A DNA stretch of 64,000 nt from Streptomyces spinosus (lineage in GTDB: Bacteria; Actinomycetota; Actinomycetes; Streptomycetales; Streptomycetaceae): NCBI RefSeq assembly GCF_020400655.1, contig NZ_JAINRC010000009.1, positions 62,001 to 126,000 on the forward strand, in the 5' to 3' direction. Position numbers and translations under genes: made by a program. The notes below the pieces were generated by a model that did no database searches, was not told the origin of the DNA, and saw nothing but the letters and a program-made list of their open reading frames with translations. The first letter of the stretch is position 1; the number at the start of each line of letters is the position of its first letter. This document shows positions 13,007 through 25,717 of the stretch, in pieces.

Positions 13007-13181
13007 CCTGGCGGCGGCCCACCCGGCCGGACCCGGTTCGAGCGCGCGGCACCCCCGGGGCCGTACCGCCGGCACCCGCCCGGACCCGTTCGATGCTGCC
13101 GTCGGGTGAGTGGCCGCGCGGTCGTCGGGTAGGCGGGGCAGTAGTCCAGAGGCGACGTGCCGTGACTGCCCGGAGGACAGC

Positions 13182-13427
13182 ATGACGAACCCGCACCCCG
13201 ACCCGGTACCGCCGGGCCCGACCCCGGGTCCGGGCCCGACCCCGCCGGATCCGTACCCGAGCCCGGTCCCGACCCCGGAACCGGTCCCTGAGCCCACGCC
13301 ACCCCCACCGGGGCCCGACCCGAGCCCGCCCCCGCCCCACCCCGGCCCCCCGGAGCCGTCCCCGTCCCCCATCCCGCCGGGCCCGGAGCCCGTACCGAAT
13401 CCGGAACCGGGACCTCCGCTCACCTGA
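13182..13427 (+). CDS. Small proline-rich hypothetical protein
   Basis: 81 residues, nearly half proline, built of P-x-P and PGP/PEP repeats after MTNPHPDPVPP. CGGAGGACAGC precedes the ATG. Such a composition forms a polyproline II rod; there is no signal peptide, membrane segment or domain. Codon bias is hard to judge because CCG/CCC dominate, so a non-coding low-complexity run remains possible. It ends just before a strong bidirectional hairpin, which favours a real transcript. Confidence 0.5.
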   Translation: MTNPHPDPVPPGPTPGPGPTPPDPYPSPVPTPEPVPEPTPPPPGPDPSPPPPHPGPPEPSPSPIPPGPEPVPNPEPGPPLT

Positions 13428-13450
13428 GACAACGGGAGGAGCCGAGACAC

Positions 13451-13496
13451 GGGAGGGGCCGGGCGCCCGCGTCAGGAGAGGCGCCGGGCCCCTCCC
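13451..13496. terminator. Bidirectional terminator between Pro-rich gene and gnd
   Basis: Arms 13451-13467 and 13480-13496 pair over 17 bases with a single mismatch; the loop is 12 bases. It sits between convergent genes and can serve both. Confidence 0.75.
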
Positions 13497-13560
13497 CATG
13501 TGCGGGGCGGGACCGAGACGTACGGCCGGGAGGGACCCGGCCCTCCGCGCCGGGCGCGCG

Positions 13561-15000
13561 CTAGGCGGTCACCTCGGTGCGGTCCCCGCCCCACAGCGTG
13601 TGGAACGTGCCGTCCCGGTCCACCCTCCGGTACGTGTGCGCACCGAAGAAGTCCCGCTGCCCCTGCGTCAGCGCCGCCGGCAGCCGTTCCGCGCGCAGCG
13701 CGTCGTAGTACGCCAGCGCCGCCGAGAAGCCCGGCGTCGGCACGCCCTGCCGGGTCGCCGTGACCAGGACCTCCCGCCAGTCGTCCTGCGCCTCGGCGAT
13801 CTCGCGGGCGAACGTCTCGTCCGACAGCAGGCTCGGCAGGTCGGCCCGGGCGTCGTACGCGGCGCGGATGCGGTCGAGGAACGCGGCCCGGATGATGCAG
13901 CCGCCCCGCCAGATCGAGGCCACCGCGCCCAGGTCGATGTCCCAGCCGTACTCCTCGCTGCCCGCGGCGATCTCGTGGAAGCCCTGCGTGTACGACACGA
14001 TCTTGGACGCGTACAGCGCCTGCTCCACCCGGTCGGCGAAGGCGGCCGCCTCCGACTCGCCCAGCGGGGACGGCTTCGGGCCGGCCAGGTCCCGCGACGC
14101 GGCCCGCAGCGACGCGTGGCCGGACAGCGAGCGGGCGAAGACCGCCTCGGCGATGCCGGACACCGGAACACCGAGGTCCAGCGCGATCTGCACCGTCCAG
14201 CGGCCGGTGCCCTTCTGCTCGGCCTGGTCCACCACGACGTCCACGAACGGCTTGCCGGTGGCCGCGTCCACGTGGGACAGCACCTCGGCGGTGATCTCGA
14301 TCAGGTACGAGTCCAGCCGGCCGGTGTTCCAGGTGCGGAAGATGTCCGCGATCTGCGCGGGGGAGTACCCGGCGACGTCGCGCAGCAGCTGGTAGGCCTC
14401 GCCGATCAGCTGCATGTCGGCGTACTCGATGCCGTTGTGGACCATCTTCACGAAGTGCCCGGCACCGTCGGGACCGCAGTGCGTGACGCACGGCGCCCCG
14501 TCCTCCGCCTTCGCGGAGATCTTCTCCAGCATCGGGCCCAGCGACGCGTACGACTCCTTCGAACCGCCCGGCATGATGCTCGGGCCGTGCAGGGCGCCCT
14601 CCTCGCCGCCGGAGATGCCCGTGCCGACGAAGTGGATGCCCCGCTCGCGCAGCTCACGCTCCCGGCGCCGGGTGTCGGCGAAGTGCGCGTTGCCACCGTC
14701 GATGATCATGTCGCCGGGCTCCAGCAGCGGGGCGAACTCCTCGATCACCGCGTCCGTCGGCCGCCCCGCCTTGACCATGACGACCAGCCGGCGCGGACGC
14801 TCCAGGGCCGCCACGAACTCCTCGGCGGTCTCGGCCGCGACGAAGTCGCCCTCGTCCCCGAACTCCTCCACCAGCGCCTTCGTCCGCGCCACCGTACGGT
14901 TGTGCACGGCGACCGAGTAGCCGTTGCGCGCGAAGTTCCGCGCGAGGTTGCGGCCCATGACCGCGAGGCCCGTGACGCCGATCTGCGCTGAAGTGCTCAT
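13561..15000 (-). CDS. gnd: 6-phosphogluconate dehydrogenase, decarboxylating
   Basis: 479 residues, the length of the long NADP-type Gnd. N-terminal Rossmann fold with IGVTGLAVMGRNLARNFARNGYSVAVHNRT (GxAxMGxN), catalytic stretch IGTGISGGEEGA variant FVGTGISGGEEGALHGPSIMPGG, KMVHNGIEYADMQLIGE, and the helical C-terminal domain ending near HTLWGGDRTEVTA. It converts 6-phosphogluconate to ribulose 5-phosphate with NADPH formation. AGGGAG lies upstream of the ATG. Streptomyces genomes often carry two gnd-like genes; which this is cannot be told here. Confidence 0.95.
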   Translation of the reverse strand: MSTSAQIGVTGLAVMGRNLARNFARNGYSVAVHNRTVARTKALVEEFGDEGDFVAAETAEEFVAALERPRRLVVMVKAGRPTDAVIEEFAPLLEPGDMIIDGGNAHFADTRRRERELRERGIHFVGTGISGGEEGALHGPSIMPGGSKESYASLGPMLEKISAKAEDGAPCVTHCGPDGAGHFVKMVHNGIEYADMQLIGEAYQLLRDVAGYSPAQIADIFRTWNTGRLDSYLIEITAEVLSHVDAATGKPFVDVVVDQAEQKGTGRWTVQIALDLGVPVSGIAEAVFARSLSGHASLRAASRDLAGPKPSPLGESEAAAFADRVEQALYASKIVSYTQGFHEIAAGSEEYGWDIDLGAVASIWRGGCIIRAAFLDRIRAAYDARADLPSLLSDETFAREIAEAQDDWREVLVTATRQGVPTPGFSAALAYYDALRAERLPAALTQGQRDFFGAHTYRRVDRDGTFHTLWGGDRTEVTA

Positions 15001-15065
15001 ACCGCCTGCTCCCTGGTTGCCTCGTGTTCTACGGCTCCGTCAGTACGGGTCCCTGCCCATCCTGA

Positions 15066-18090
<3,025 letters not shown>

Positions 18091-18309
18091 CGGTGTCTCC
18101 TCTGCGTGCGCCGGGCGTCCTGGGCCCGGCGCGGGGTACGGTCGGCTGACATGGGCAACACTCTGCCTGCCCGGCTGCTTCCCGTCGTCGTACCTGAGCA
18201 CGCAATGCGTCCTACTGCCGATGGAGTACACCAGCGGTCTGATCATCCCCTGGAGGGGTGAACGCGGGCGGACACCCGCCCGGTCACGCCCGCGGCGCGC
18301 CTGGTACGA

Positions 18310-19083
18310 GTGTCTGCCGTGGACCTGGACCCCGATCTCTCCGCCCTGCGCGCGCTCGGCGGCTTCTTCCCGCTGCGCACCCTCCCGGGCACCGCCGACG
18401 GCACCGGCGCACGACGGCTGCCGGCCCTCGCGGACGGCTACGCGGCGGCGGCCGCGGAGACCGGCAGCGATCCGCTGGCGCTGCGCGTCGCCACCGTCGC
18501 CGGCCGGCTCCGGACCGGCGAGCCCCGGGTCGCCGCCTCCCTCGCCCAGCAGGGGCTGGCCGCCCGGCTGTGGTCGGCGGCCCTCGGCTGCGCCGTGCTG
18601 TACGGCCGGGTGCCCGACCTGGACCCGCGTCTGCTGCGCTGGGACGCCCGTGCCGCCGTCCCCGACGATCTGTGGCTCGCCGAGCTGCGCCCGCTGCCGG
18701 GCGACGCCGCCACGCTCGCCGGCACCGTGCTGCACGGTCATCTGGAGCCCCTGGCGGCGGCCCTGCGGGCCCGCTACGGCGTCGCGCCGGGCCTGCTGTG
18801 GGGCAACGCGGGCTCCGCGCTCGCCGCGACCGCCCGGGAACTGAGCCGCTGGGCCCGCGCCCACGGCCGCGGCGACGTCGCGGCCCGCACCCGGACGCTC
18901 ACCGGCGACCTCTTCGCCCACCCCCTGCTGAGCGCCACCGGCACCCGCACCGGCACGGCGTTCCGGCGCCGCAGCTGCTGTCTGTACTACCGGGTGCCCG
19001 GCGGCGGGCTCTGCGGCGACTGCTGCCTCACCGCGGCGCCGCGCCCCTCCCCGCGCTCTTCCCCGGGCGCCGCATCTGGGTGA
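18310..19083 (+). CDS. FhuF-type ferric reductase with C-terminal [2Fe-2S] motif
   Basis: 257 residues. A helical FhuF-like body (DPLALRVATVAGRLRTGEPRVAASLAQQGLAARLWSAALGCAVLYG) is followed by RRSCCLYYRVPGGGLCGDCCL, the C-C-x10-C-x2-C signature of the FhuF iron-sulfur site. Such proteins release iron from ferric siderophores in the cytoplasm. Starts at a GTG with no strong ribosome site. A short Pro/Ser tail follows the cluster motif. No siderophore genes are adjacent. Confidence 0.85.
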   Translation: MSAVDLDPDLSALRALGGFFPLRTLPGTADGTGARRLPALADGYAAAAAETGSDPLALRVATVAGRLRTGEPRVAASLAQQGLAARLWSAALGCAVLYGRVPDLDPRLLRWDARAAVPDDLWLAELRPLPGDAATLAGTVLHGHLEPLAAALRARYGVAPGLLWGNAGSALAATARELSRWARAHGRGDVAARTRTLTGDLFAHPLLSATGTRTGTAFRRRSCCLYYRVPGGGLCGDCCLTAAPRPSPRSSPGAASG

Positions 19084-19123
19084 CCATGAGGGGAACCTGC
19101 CGCCGAGACCAGGGGGTTGCCGG

Positions 19124-20275
19124 GTGCGAGTGGGACTGCTGAGCCGGGAGTACCCCCCGGATGTGTACGGCGGCGCCGGTGTCCACGTGGAGTTCCTCGC
19201 CCGCGAGTTGGCGGCCCTGGTGGACCTGGAGGTGCACTGCTGGGGCGAGGGCCGCGGCGTCGGCGTCGTACGGCACCGCCCCTGGTCCGTCCTCGACGGC
19301 TCCAACGACGCGCTGCGCACCTTCTCCGTGGACCTCGCCATGGCCGCCGCCCTCGAAGGCCGCGAACTCGTCCACTCCCACACCTGGTACGCCAATCTCG
19401 CCGGCCATGTCGCCAAGCTGCTGTACGGCATCCCGCACGTGGTCACCGCGCACTCGCTGGAGCCGCTGCGCCCCTGGAAGGCCGAGCAGCTCGGCGGCGG
19501 TTACGCGCTCTCGGGCTGGGCCGAGCGCACCGCGATCGAGGCCGCCGACGCGGTGATCGCCGTCTCCGGCGCGATGCGCGACGACATCCTCGCCTGCTAC
19601 CCGGCCCTGGACCCGGCCCGCGTCCACGTCGTCCACAACGGCATCGACACCCGGCTGTACCGGCCCGACCACGGCACCGACGCGCTCACCCGGCACGGCA
19701 TCGACCCCACCCGCCCGTACGTCCTGTTCGTCGGCCGCATCACCCGGCAGAAGGGCGTGCCCCATCTGCTGCGCGCGGTGAGGGACGTCGACCCCGGCGC
19801 CCAGGTCGTGCTGTGCGCGGGCGCGCCCGACACCCCCGAGATCGACCGGGAGTTCCAGGAGCTGTTCGAGGAGCTGCGCCGGGTGCGGGCGGGCGTGTTC
19901 TGGATCCCGCAGATGCTGCCGCGCACGGAGGTGATCCAACTCCTCACGCACGCGGCGGTGTTCGCCTGCCCGTCGGTGTACGAGCCGCTGGGCATCGTCA
20001 ACCTGGAGGCGATGGCCTGCGGCACGCCGGTCGTCGCCTCCCGGGTGGGCGGCATCCCCGAGGTGGTGGACGACGGCCGTACCGGTCTCCTGGTCGACGC
20101 GGACGACGACTTCGAGTCCGGGCTCGCCCGCGCGCTGGACACCGTGCTCGGCGATCCGGACGCGGCGCGGCGGATGGGCGAGGCCGGACGGGCCCGCGCG
20201 GTGGGGGAGTTCGGCTGGGACGCGGTGGCCCGCCGCACGGCGGGACTGTACGAGGAGATCCTCAAGCAGGCTTAG
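19124..20275 (+). CDS. glgA: GT4 glycogen synthase / maltose-1-phosphate synthase (GlgA/GlgM type)
   Basis: 383 residues. [30 protein letters not shown] is the N-terminal signature of the actinobacterial GlgA group, with the GT4 donor-site stretch [15 protein letters not shown] and [24 protein letters not shown] (E-x7-E). In mycobacteria the orthologous enzyme makes alpha-maltose-1-phosphate from ADP-glucose and glucose-1-phosphate (GlgM), feeding GlgE; that activity is the better guess here. GTG start at 19124. glgC follows after 50 bases on the same strand. Confidence 0.9.
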   Translation: MRVGLLSREYPPDVYGGAGVHVEFLARELAALVDLEVHCWGEGRGVGVVRHRPWSVLDGSNDALRTFSVDLAMAAALEGRELVHSHTWYANLAGHVAKLLYGIPHVVTAHSLEPLRPWKAEQLGGGYALSGWAERTAIEAADAVIAVSGAMRDDILACYPALDPARVHVVHNGIDTRLYRPDHGTDALTRHGIDPTRPYVLFVGRITRQKGVPHLLRAVRDVDPGAQVVLCAGAPDTPEIDREFQELFEELRRVRAGVFWIPQMLPRTEVIQLLTHAAVFACPSVYEPLGIVNLEAMACGTPVVASRVGGIPEVVDDGRTGLLVDADDDFESGLARALDTVLGDPDAARRMGEAGRARAVGEFGWDAVARRTAGLYEEILKQA

Positions 20276-20325
20276 TCCGGCCCGCTCGGGGCAATGATGG
20301 TTCAACCACGGTGAGGGGAGCGGCC

Positions 20326-21546
20326 ATGCGTCGTGGAGGGCCTTCCGTACTCGGGATCGTGCTGGCCGGCGGCGAGGGCAAACGCCTGATGCCGCTGACC
20401 GCGGACCGCGCCAAGCCGGCCGTCACCTTCGGCGGCACCTACCGGCTCGTCGACTTCGTCCTGTCCAACCTCGTCAACGCCGACGTGCTGCGCATCTGTG
20501 TGCTCACCCAGTACAAGTCGCACTCGCTGGACCGGCACATCACCACCACCTGGCGGATGTCGAGCCTGCTCGGCAACTACGTCACCCCGGTCCCCGCCCA
20601 GCAGCGGCTCGGCCCGCGCTGGTACCTGGGCAGCGCCGACGCCATCCTGCAGTCGCTGAACCTGGTCCACGACGAACAGCCCGAGTACGTGGCCGTGTTC
20701 GGCGCCGACCACGTGTACCGCATGGACCCGCGGCAGATGCTGGCGCAGCACATCGAGGGCGGCGCGGGTGTGACGGTGGCCGGCATCCGGGTGCCGCGCG
20801 CGCAGTCCTCCTCCTTCGGGGTCATCACCCCCGGCTCGGACGGCCGTACCGTCGAGCGCTTCCTGGAGAAGCCCGCCGACCCGCCGGGCCTGCCGGACGA
20901 TCCGGAGAGGGTCTTCGCGTCGATGGGCAACTACGTCTTCACCACCAAGGTCCTGATCGAGGCCCTGCACCGGGACGCCGAGGACAGCCAGTCCGTGCAC
21001 GACATGGGCGGCTCGATCCTGCCCCAGCTGACCGCGCGCGGCGAGGCGCAGCTGTACGACTTCAGCGACAACCACGTGCCCGGCGAGACCAGCCGCGACC
21101 AGGGCTACTGGCGGGACGTGGGCACCCTGGACGCCTACTACGAGGCGCACATGGACCTGATCGCCGAGCGCCCGGCGTTCAACCTCTACAACCGGCAGTG
21201 GCCCATCTACACGCACTCCTACCAGCTCTCCCCGGCCCGCTTCAACGCGGGCGGCATCGCGAGCGAGTCCATCATCAGCGCGGGCTGCCTGATCCGCGGC
21301 CAGGTCACCCGGTCGGTGCTCTCCCCGGGTGTCCGCGTCGACCCCGGGGCGGTCGTCCAGGGCTCGGTCCTGCACGACAACGTCCGCATCGGCCGGGGCG
21401 CGGTGGTCCGCGGTGCGGTGCTGGACAAGAACGTCGAGGTGCCGCCCGGCGCGACGATCGGCGTCAACCCGGAGCGGGACGCCGAGCTGTACACCGTGTC
21501 CAAGGGCGGGGTCATCGCGTTGGGGAAGGGGCAGCGGGTGCCCTGA
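20326..21546 (+). CDS. glgC: Glucose-1-phosphate adenylyltransferase GlgC
   Basis: 406 residues from the ATG at 20326 behind [47 protein letters not shown] is the nucleotidyltransferase signature, with allosteric Lys and the left-handed beta-helix C-terminus ([22 protein letters not shown]...). It makes ADP-glucose, the committed step of glycogen synthesis, and supplies the neighbouring GlgA. The open frame upstream of 20326 overlaps glgA and is not used. Confidence 0.96.
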   Translation: MRRGGPSVLGIVLAGGEGKRLMPLTADRAKPAVTFGGTYRLVDFVLSNLVNADVLRICVLTQYKSHSLDRHITTTWRMSSLLGNYVTPVPAQQRLGPRWYLGSADAILQSLNLVHDEQPEYVAVFGADHVYRMDPRQMLAQHIEGGAGVTVAGIRVPRAQSSSFGVITPGSDGRTVERFLEKPADPPGLPDDPERVFASMGNYVFTTKVLIEALHRDAEDSQSVHDMGGSILPQLTARGEAQLYDFSDNHVPGETSRDQGYWRDVGTLDAYYEAHMDLIAERPAFNLYNRQWPIYTHSYQLSPARFNAGGIASESIISAGCLIRGQVTRSVLSPGVRVDPGAVVQGSVLHDNVRIGRGAVVRGAVLDKNVEVPPGATIGVNPERDAELYTVSKGGVIALGKGQRVP

Positions 21547-21672
21547 CGGACAGCGCGTCAGCCGCCGCCACGGCGCGACGCGTTCGACATCACCCTCTCG
21601 GAATGCCCAGGTTTGCACCGTCGGCCGTCCAGGATGCAGGCAACGACGTCCAACCTGCGGAGGTCATCCGAC

Positions 21673-23994
21673 ATGAGAGGGACCCGGCGCACGCGGCTGT
21701 GCCTGGCCGGGGTGATGGCAGCGTCCGCGCTGATCGCCACCCCCGCCGCACGCGCCGCCGAGCGGACCGACGGCCACCTCACCGACCTGGTCAACCCCTT
21801 CATCGGGAGCCAGAACGAGGGCAACACCTTCCCCGGCGCGGCCGTGCCCTTCGGCATGGTGCAGCTCTCCCCGGACACCGGGCACAGCACCGGGTACGAC
21901 TACGCGCAGAACCGTATCCGCGGGTTCTCGCTGGTCCACCTCTCGGGTGTCGGCTGCCGGATCGGCGGCGACCTGCCCGTGCTGCCCACCACCGGCGACG
22001 TCACCCAGACGGACTACGCCCGGTACGCGGCGGCCTTCTCGCACGAGGACGAGGAGGCGAGCCCCGGCTACTACCGGGTCGGTCTCGCCTCCGGCATCCG
22101 CGCCGAACTCACCGCGACCGCCCGCACCGGCGTCCAGCGCTACACCTTCCCGGCCACCGACAAGGCCAACGTCCTGCTGAACGCGGCCCAGTCGCTGCAC
22201 AAGGCGGTGAGCAGCAGCGTACGGATCCTGGACGACCGCACCGTGCGCACCGAGATCACCGGCCACGGCTTCTGCCGGGACACCGGCCCCTACACGGTCT
22301 ACACGATCACCCGCTTCAGCCGGCCCTTCACCGCCTACGGCACCTGGGACGGCGAGACCGTCACCCCGGGAGCCCGGAGCGGATCCGGCGGCGCCTACGT
22401 CCGCTTCGACACCACCCGGGACCGCACGGTCGAGGCGACCACCGCGCTGTCGTACGTCGACTCGCGCGGCGCCGTCGGCAACCTGCGCGCCGAGGGCGGA
22501 CAGACGTTCGACGCCGTACGCCACCGGGCCCGCGAGGAGTGGGAGCGCCGGCTCGCCGCCGTCCGGGTGCGCGGCGGCACGCCCACGCTCCGCCGGACCT
22601 TCTACTCCTCGCTGTACCGCTCCCACCTCGCGCCCAACATCGGCAGCGACGCCGACGGCCGCTACTTCGGCTGGGACCGCCGTACCCACCGCGCCCGCGG
22701 CTTCACCTACTACCAGAACTGGTCGCTGTGGGACACCTACCGCACCCAGGCCCAGCTGCTCGCCCTGCTCGCCCCGCGCGAGGCCCGGGACATGGCCCGG
22801 TCGGTGGTCGCGGTCGACGAGGACGGCGGGTGGCTGCCCAAGTGGGGCTACGGGCCGGTCGAGACGAACATCATGAGCGGTGACCCGGTCACCCCGTTCC
22901 TGACCGCCGCGTACCACATGGGGCTGCTGAAGGGCTTCGAGGAGCGGGCCTACCGCGCGCTGAGGAAGAACGCCGACGGCGTGCCGCCCGCCGAGTACCC
23001 GGGCGTCGGCCGGGAGGCCAACGCCGAGTACATCGCCGGGGGTTTCGCCCCCTACGTCAAGGGCCGGCCGTACGCCAAGATGGGCGACTCCGACTACCAC
23101 CACGGTGCCTCCGTCACCCTGGAGTACGCCCTCGCCGACGCGATGCTCGCCCAGATGGCGCGCGGTCTCGGCCACGCGGAGGACGCGGCCCGCTACGCCG
23201 CCCGCTCGCGCAACTACCGGAACGTGTTCGACGCCGGCACCGGATTCTTCCGCGCCCGCGACGCCTCCGGCGCCTTCACCGGCTCGCCCGACCCGGCCCG
23301 CGGCACCGGCTTCCACGAGGGCACGGCCTGGCAGTACCAGTGGCTCGTCCCGCAGGACGTCCCGGGCATGGTCGGTCTGATCGGCGGCACGCGCGCGGCC
23401 AACGCCCGCCTGGACGCCTTCTTCGCCTACGACCGGCTGCTCGCGGACCCGGAGCGGACCGCCCGCGAGGTGTGGGTGCACGGCGACCCGTACGCCTACT
23501 ACAACGCGGCCGTCTACAACCCGATGAACGAGCCGGACCTCATCGCGCCCTACACCTACCTCTCCACCGGCCAGCCCTGGAAGACCACCGACGTGGTGCA
23601 CGCCGCGCTGACCCTGTTCACCGACAGCCCCACCGGCATGACCGGCAACGACGACCTCGGCACGATGTCCGCCTGGAACGTCCTGTCGTCCATCGGCCTC
23701 TTCCCGGTCCAGCCCGGCTACGACACCTGGGGCCTGACCACCCCGGTCTTCGACCGCGTCGACCTGACCCTGGACCGCCGCCACTGGCCGGCGGGCCGGC
23801 TGACGGTGACCGCGCCCGGCACCTCGGCCGCCGACCGTTACGTCCAGGCCGTGCACACGGACGGCAGGCCGCACGGCCGGACCTATCTGACGACCGGCGC
23901 GCTGCGCTCCCTGCGCTCCCTCGCCTTCACGGTCGGCCCGCGCCCGTCGGAGTGGGGTACGTCACCCGAAGCGGCGCCGCCCGTCCTGAAATGA
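21673..23994 (+). CDS. Secreted GH92 family alpha-1,2-mannosidase
   Basis: 773 residues from the ATG at 21673, ten bases after GGAGG. A signal peptide (RLCLAGVMAASALIATPAARA) precedes the GH92 fold, whose hallmarks are seen: DLVNPFIGSQNEGNTFPGAAVPFGMVQLSPDTG, GYDYAQNRIRGFSLVHLSGVGC, and in the C-terminal domain PYAYYNAAVYNPMNEPDL-type and TGMTGNDDLGTMSAWNVLSSIGLFPVQPG. GH92 enzymes are calcium-dependent exo-mannosidases acting on N-glycans, fungal or yeast mannan. No carbohydrate-binding module is present. Confidence 0.94.
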   Translation: MRGTRRTRLCLAGVMAASALIATPAARAAERTDGHLTDLVNPFIGSQNEGNTFPGAAVPFGMVQLSPDTGHSTGYDYAQNRIRGFSLVHLSGVGCRIGGDLPVLPTTGDVTQTDYARYAAAFSHEDEEASPGYYRVGLASGIRAELTATARTGVQRYTFPATDKANVLLNAAQSLHKAVSSSVRILDDRTVRTEITGHGFCRDTGPYTVYTITRFSRPFTAYGTWDGETVTPGARSGSGGAYVRFDTTRDRTVEATTALSYVDSRGAVGNLRAEGGQTFDAVRHRAREEWERRLAAVRVRGGTPTLRRTFYSSLYRSHLAPNIGSDADGRYFGWDRRTHRARGFTYYQNWSLWDTYRTQAQLLALLAPREARDMARSVVAVDEDGGWLPKWGYGPVETNIMSGDPVTPFLTAAYHMGLLKGFEERAYRALRKNADGVPPAEYPGVGREANAEYIAGGFAPYVKGRPYAKMGDSDYHHGASVTLEYALADAMLAQMARGLGHAEDAARYAARSRNYRNVFDAGTGFFRARDASGAFTGSPDPARGTGFHEGTAWQYQWLVPQDVPGMVGLIGGTRAANARLDAFFAYDRLLADPERTAREVWVHGDPYAYYNAAVYNPMNEPDLIAPYTYLSTGQPWKTTDVVHAALTLFTDSPTGMTGNDDLGTMSAWNVLSSIGLFPVQPGYDTWGLTTPVFDRVDLTLDRRHWPAGRLTVTAPGTSAADRYVQAVHTDGRPHGRTYLTTGALRSLRSLAFTVGPRPSEWGTSPEAAPPVLK

Positions 23995-24011
23995 CCTCAG
24001 CCGCCGCCTGC

Positions 24012-24039
24012 GTCCCGCCGCTCCCACCGGCGGCGGGAC
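24012..24039 (+). terminator. Terminator after GH92 gene
   Basis: A perfect 10-bp stem (24012-24021 with 24030-24039) with an 8-base loop, 17 bases after the GH92 stop. Confidence 0.7.
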
Positions 24040-24140
24040 GTAACCCGGTCTTAACTGAGCGTAGTGTGATCGTACTTGACCGTAATCGCCAGCAGGGATT
24101 GACTGCTGATGCCCCCCTCGTCGACGCGTGAGGCAAGCCC

Positions 24141-25472
24141 TTGACTTCCGACCTGCTCGCTCCACTCGACCTGGCCTTCTGGAACATGGAGTCCGACCGG
24201 CACCCGATGCACCTCGGGGCGCTCGGCGTCTTCTCCGCGCACTCGCCCACCGCCGGGGCCCACGCCGCCGACCTGCTCGCCGCCCGGGCCGCCGCCGTAC
24301 CCGGCCTGCGCATGCGCATCCGCGACCTGTGGCAGCCGCTCGCCTTCGGCGGCGCCACGCGCGAGACCGACCCCGACTTCGACCCCCTGAACCACGTACG
24401 GCTGCACGCCCCGACCGACGACTTCCACGCGGCCGCCGGCCGGCTGATGGAGCGCCCGCTGGAACGCGGCCGGCCGCCGTGGGAGGCGCACGTGCTGCCC
24501 GGCGAGGACGGCGTGTCCTTCGCCGTGCTGTTCAAGTTCCACCACGCCCTCGCCGACGGGCTGCGCGCGCTGAAGCTCGCCGCCGGCGTCCTGGACCCCG
24601 TCGACCTGCCCGAGCGGGCGCCCCGCGCGATCGAACCGCCGCGCGGCCTGCTGTCCGACGTGCGCCGGCTGCCCGCGCGGATGCCGGGGCTGTTCCGGGA
24701 CGCGCTGTCCGACGTGGGCCGGGCCCTGGACATCGGCGCCTCGCTCGCCCGGTCCACCCTCGGCATGCGCCCGTGCGCCGCGCTGACCTCCGCGCCCAGC
24801 GGCACCCGCCGCACCGCCGGGGTCGTCCTCGACATCGACGACGTGCACCGGGTGCGCAAGAGCGCCGGCGGCACCGTGAACGACGTCCTCATCGCCGTCG
24901 TCGCCGGCGCGCTGCGCCGCTGGCTGGACGAGCGGGGCGACGGCAGCGGGGGCGTGGCGCCGCGCGCCCTGATCCCCGTCTCCCGGCGCCGTCCGCACAC
25001 CGCCCAGCCACAGGGCAACCGGCTCTCCGGGTACCTGATACGGCTTCCGGTGAACGAGCCCGACCCGCTCGGCCGTCTGGAGACGGTGCGGACCGCGATG
25101 GTCCGCAACAAGGACGCGGGTCCCAACCGGGGCGCCGGCGCGGTCGCGCTGCTCGCCGATCACGTGCCGGCGCTCGGGCACCGGCTGGCCGGACCGCTGG
25201 TCGGCCAGGCGGCCCGGCTGTGGTTCGACATCCTCGTCACCAGCGTGCCGCTGCCCGGGCTGGGGCTGCGGCTCGGCGGCCACGAGCTGACCGAGGTGTA
25301 CCCGCTGGCCCCGCTCGCGCCCGGCCAGGCGCTGGCGGTCGCGATCTCGACGTACCGCGGGCGCGTGCACTACGGCCTGGTCGCCGACGCGGAGGCCGTG
25401 CCGGACCTGGACCGGTTCGCCCACGCGGTGTCGGCGGAGGTGGAGACGCTGCTGACGGTCTGCGACGGCTGA
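24141..25472 (+). CDS. Wax ester synthase / diacylglycerol acyltransferase
   Basis: 443 residues. LLAPLDLAFWNMESDRHPMHLGALGVF is the typical WS/DGAT opening and FHHALADGLRALKL carries the HHxxxDG catalytic motif near residue 135. It uses acyl-CoA to make triacylglycerol or wax esters at the membrane face; Streptomyces store TAG. A TTG start at 24141 gives the conserved N-terminus; no ATG or GTG fits better. Ortholog by description of the S. coelicolor SCO0958 DGAT, from memory. Confidence 0.92.
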   Translation: MTSDLLAPLDLAFWNMESDRHPMHLGALGVFSAHSPTAGAHAADLLAARAAAVPGLRMRIRDLWQPLAFGGATRETDPDFDPLNHVRLHAPTDDFHAAAGRLMERPLERGRPPWEAHVLPGEDGVSFAVLFKFHHALADGLRALKLAAGVLDPVDLPERAPRAIEPPRGLLSDVRRLPARMPGLFRDALSDVGRALDIGASLARSTLGMRPCAALTSAPSGTRRTAGVVLDIDDVHRVRKSAGGTVNDVLIAVVAGALRRWLDERGDGSGGVAPRALIPVSRRRPHTAQPQGNRLSGYLIRLPVNEPDPLGRLETVRTAMVRNKDAGPNRGAGAVALLADHVPALGHRLAGPLVGQAARLWFDILVTSVPLPGLGLRLGGHELTEVYPLAPLAPGQALAVAISTYRGRVHYGLVADAEAVPDLDRFAHAVSAEVETLLTVCDG

Positions 25473-25625
25473 GCCCGGGTACGGCAGCGCGCCGCCGGGT
25501 GCCGGGTGCCGGGCGGTGTTCGGCGCCGGGTGCGAGCCGGGGCGGCGGGCGGTGCGGGTGGCTCCGCGAGGCGCCCCCTCCCGGCCCGTCCGTCGTGATC
25601 GCTACCCACCCGGCACGGCAGCGGT

Positions 25626-25654
25626 TTGGTGCGGTGGGCCGGGCTCCGTAAAAT
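25626..25654 (+). promoter_or_regulatory. Candidate promoter for zinc-ribbon SDR gene
   Basis: TTGGTG at 25626 and TAAAAT at 25649 are 17 bases apart, a good match to the principal sigma factor pattern, 64 bases before the ATG. The rest of the gap from 25473 is GC-rich and shows no gene. Confidence 0.5.
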
Positions 25655-25717
25655 TCGCTGTTCGAAAGCGGGCGCGAGTCGGAGCGCTGCGCGGGTGATC
25701 AGGGAAGCGGCAGCGCG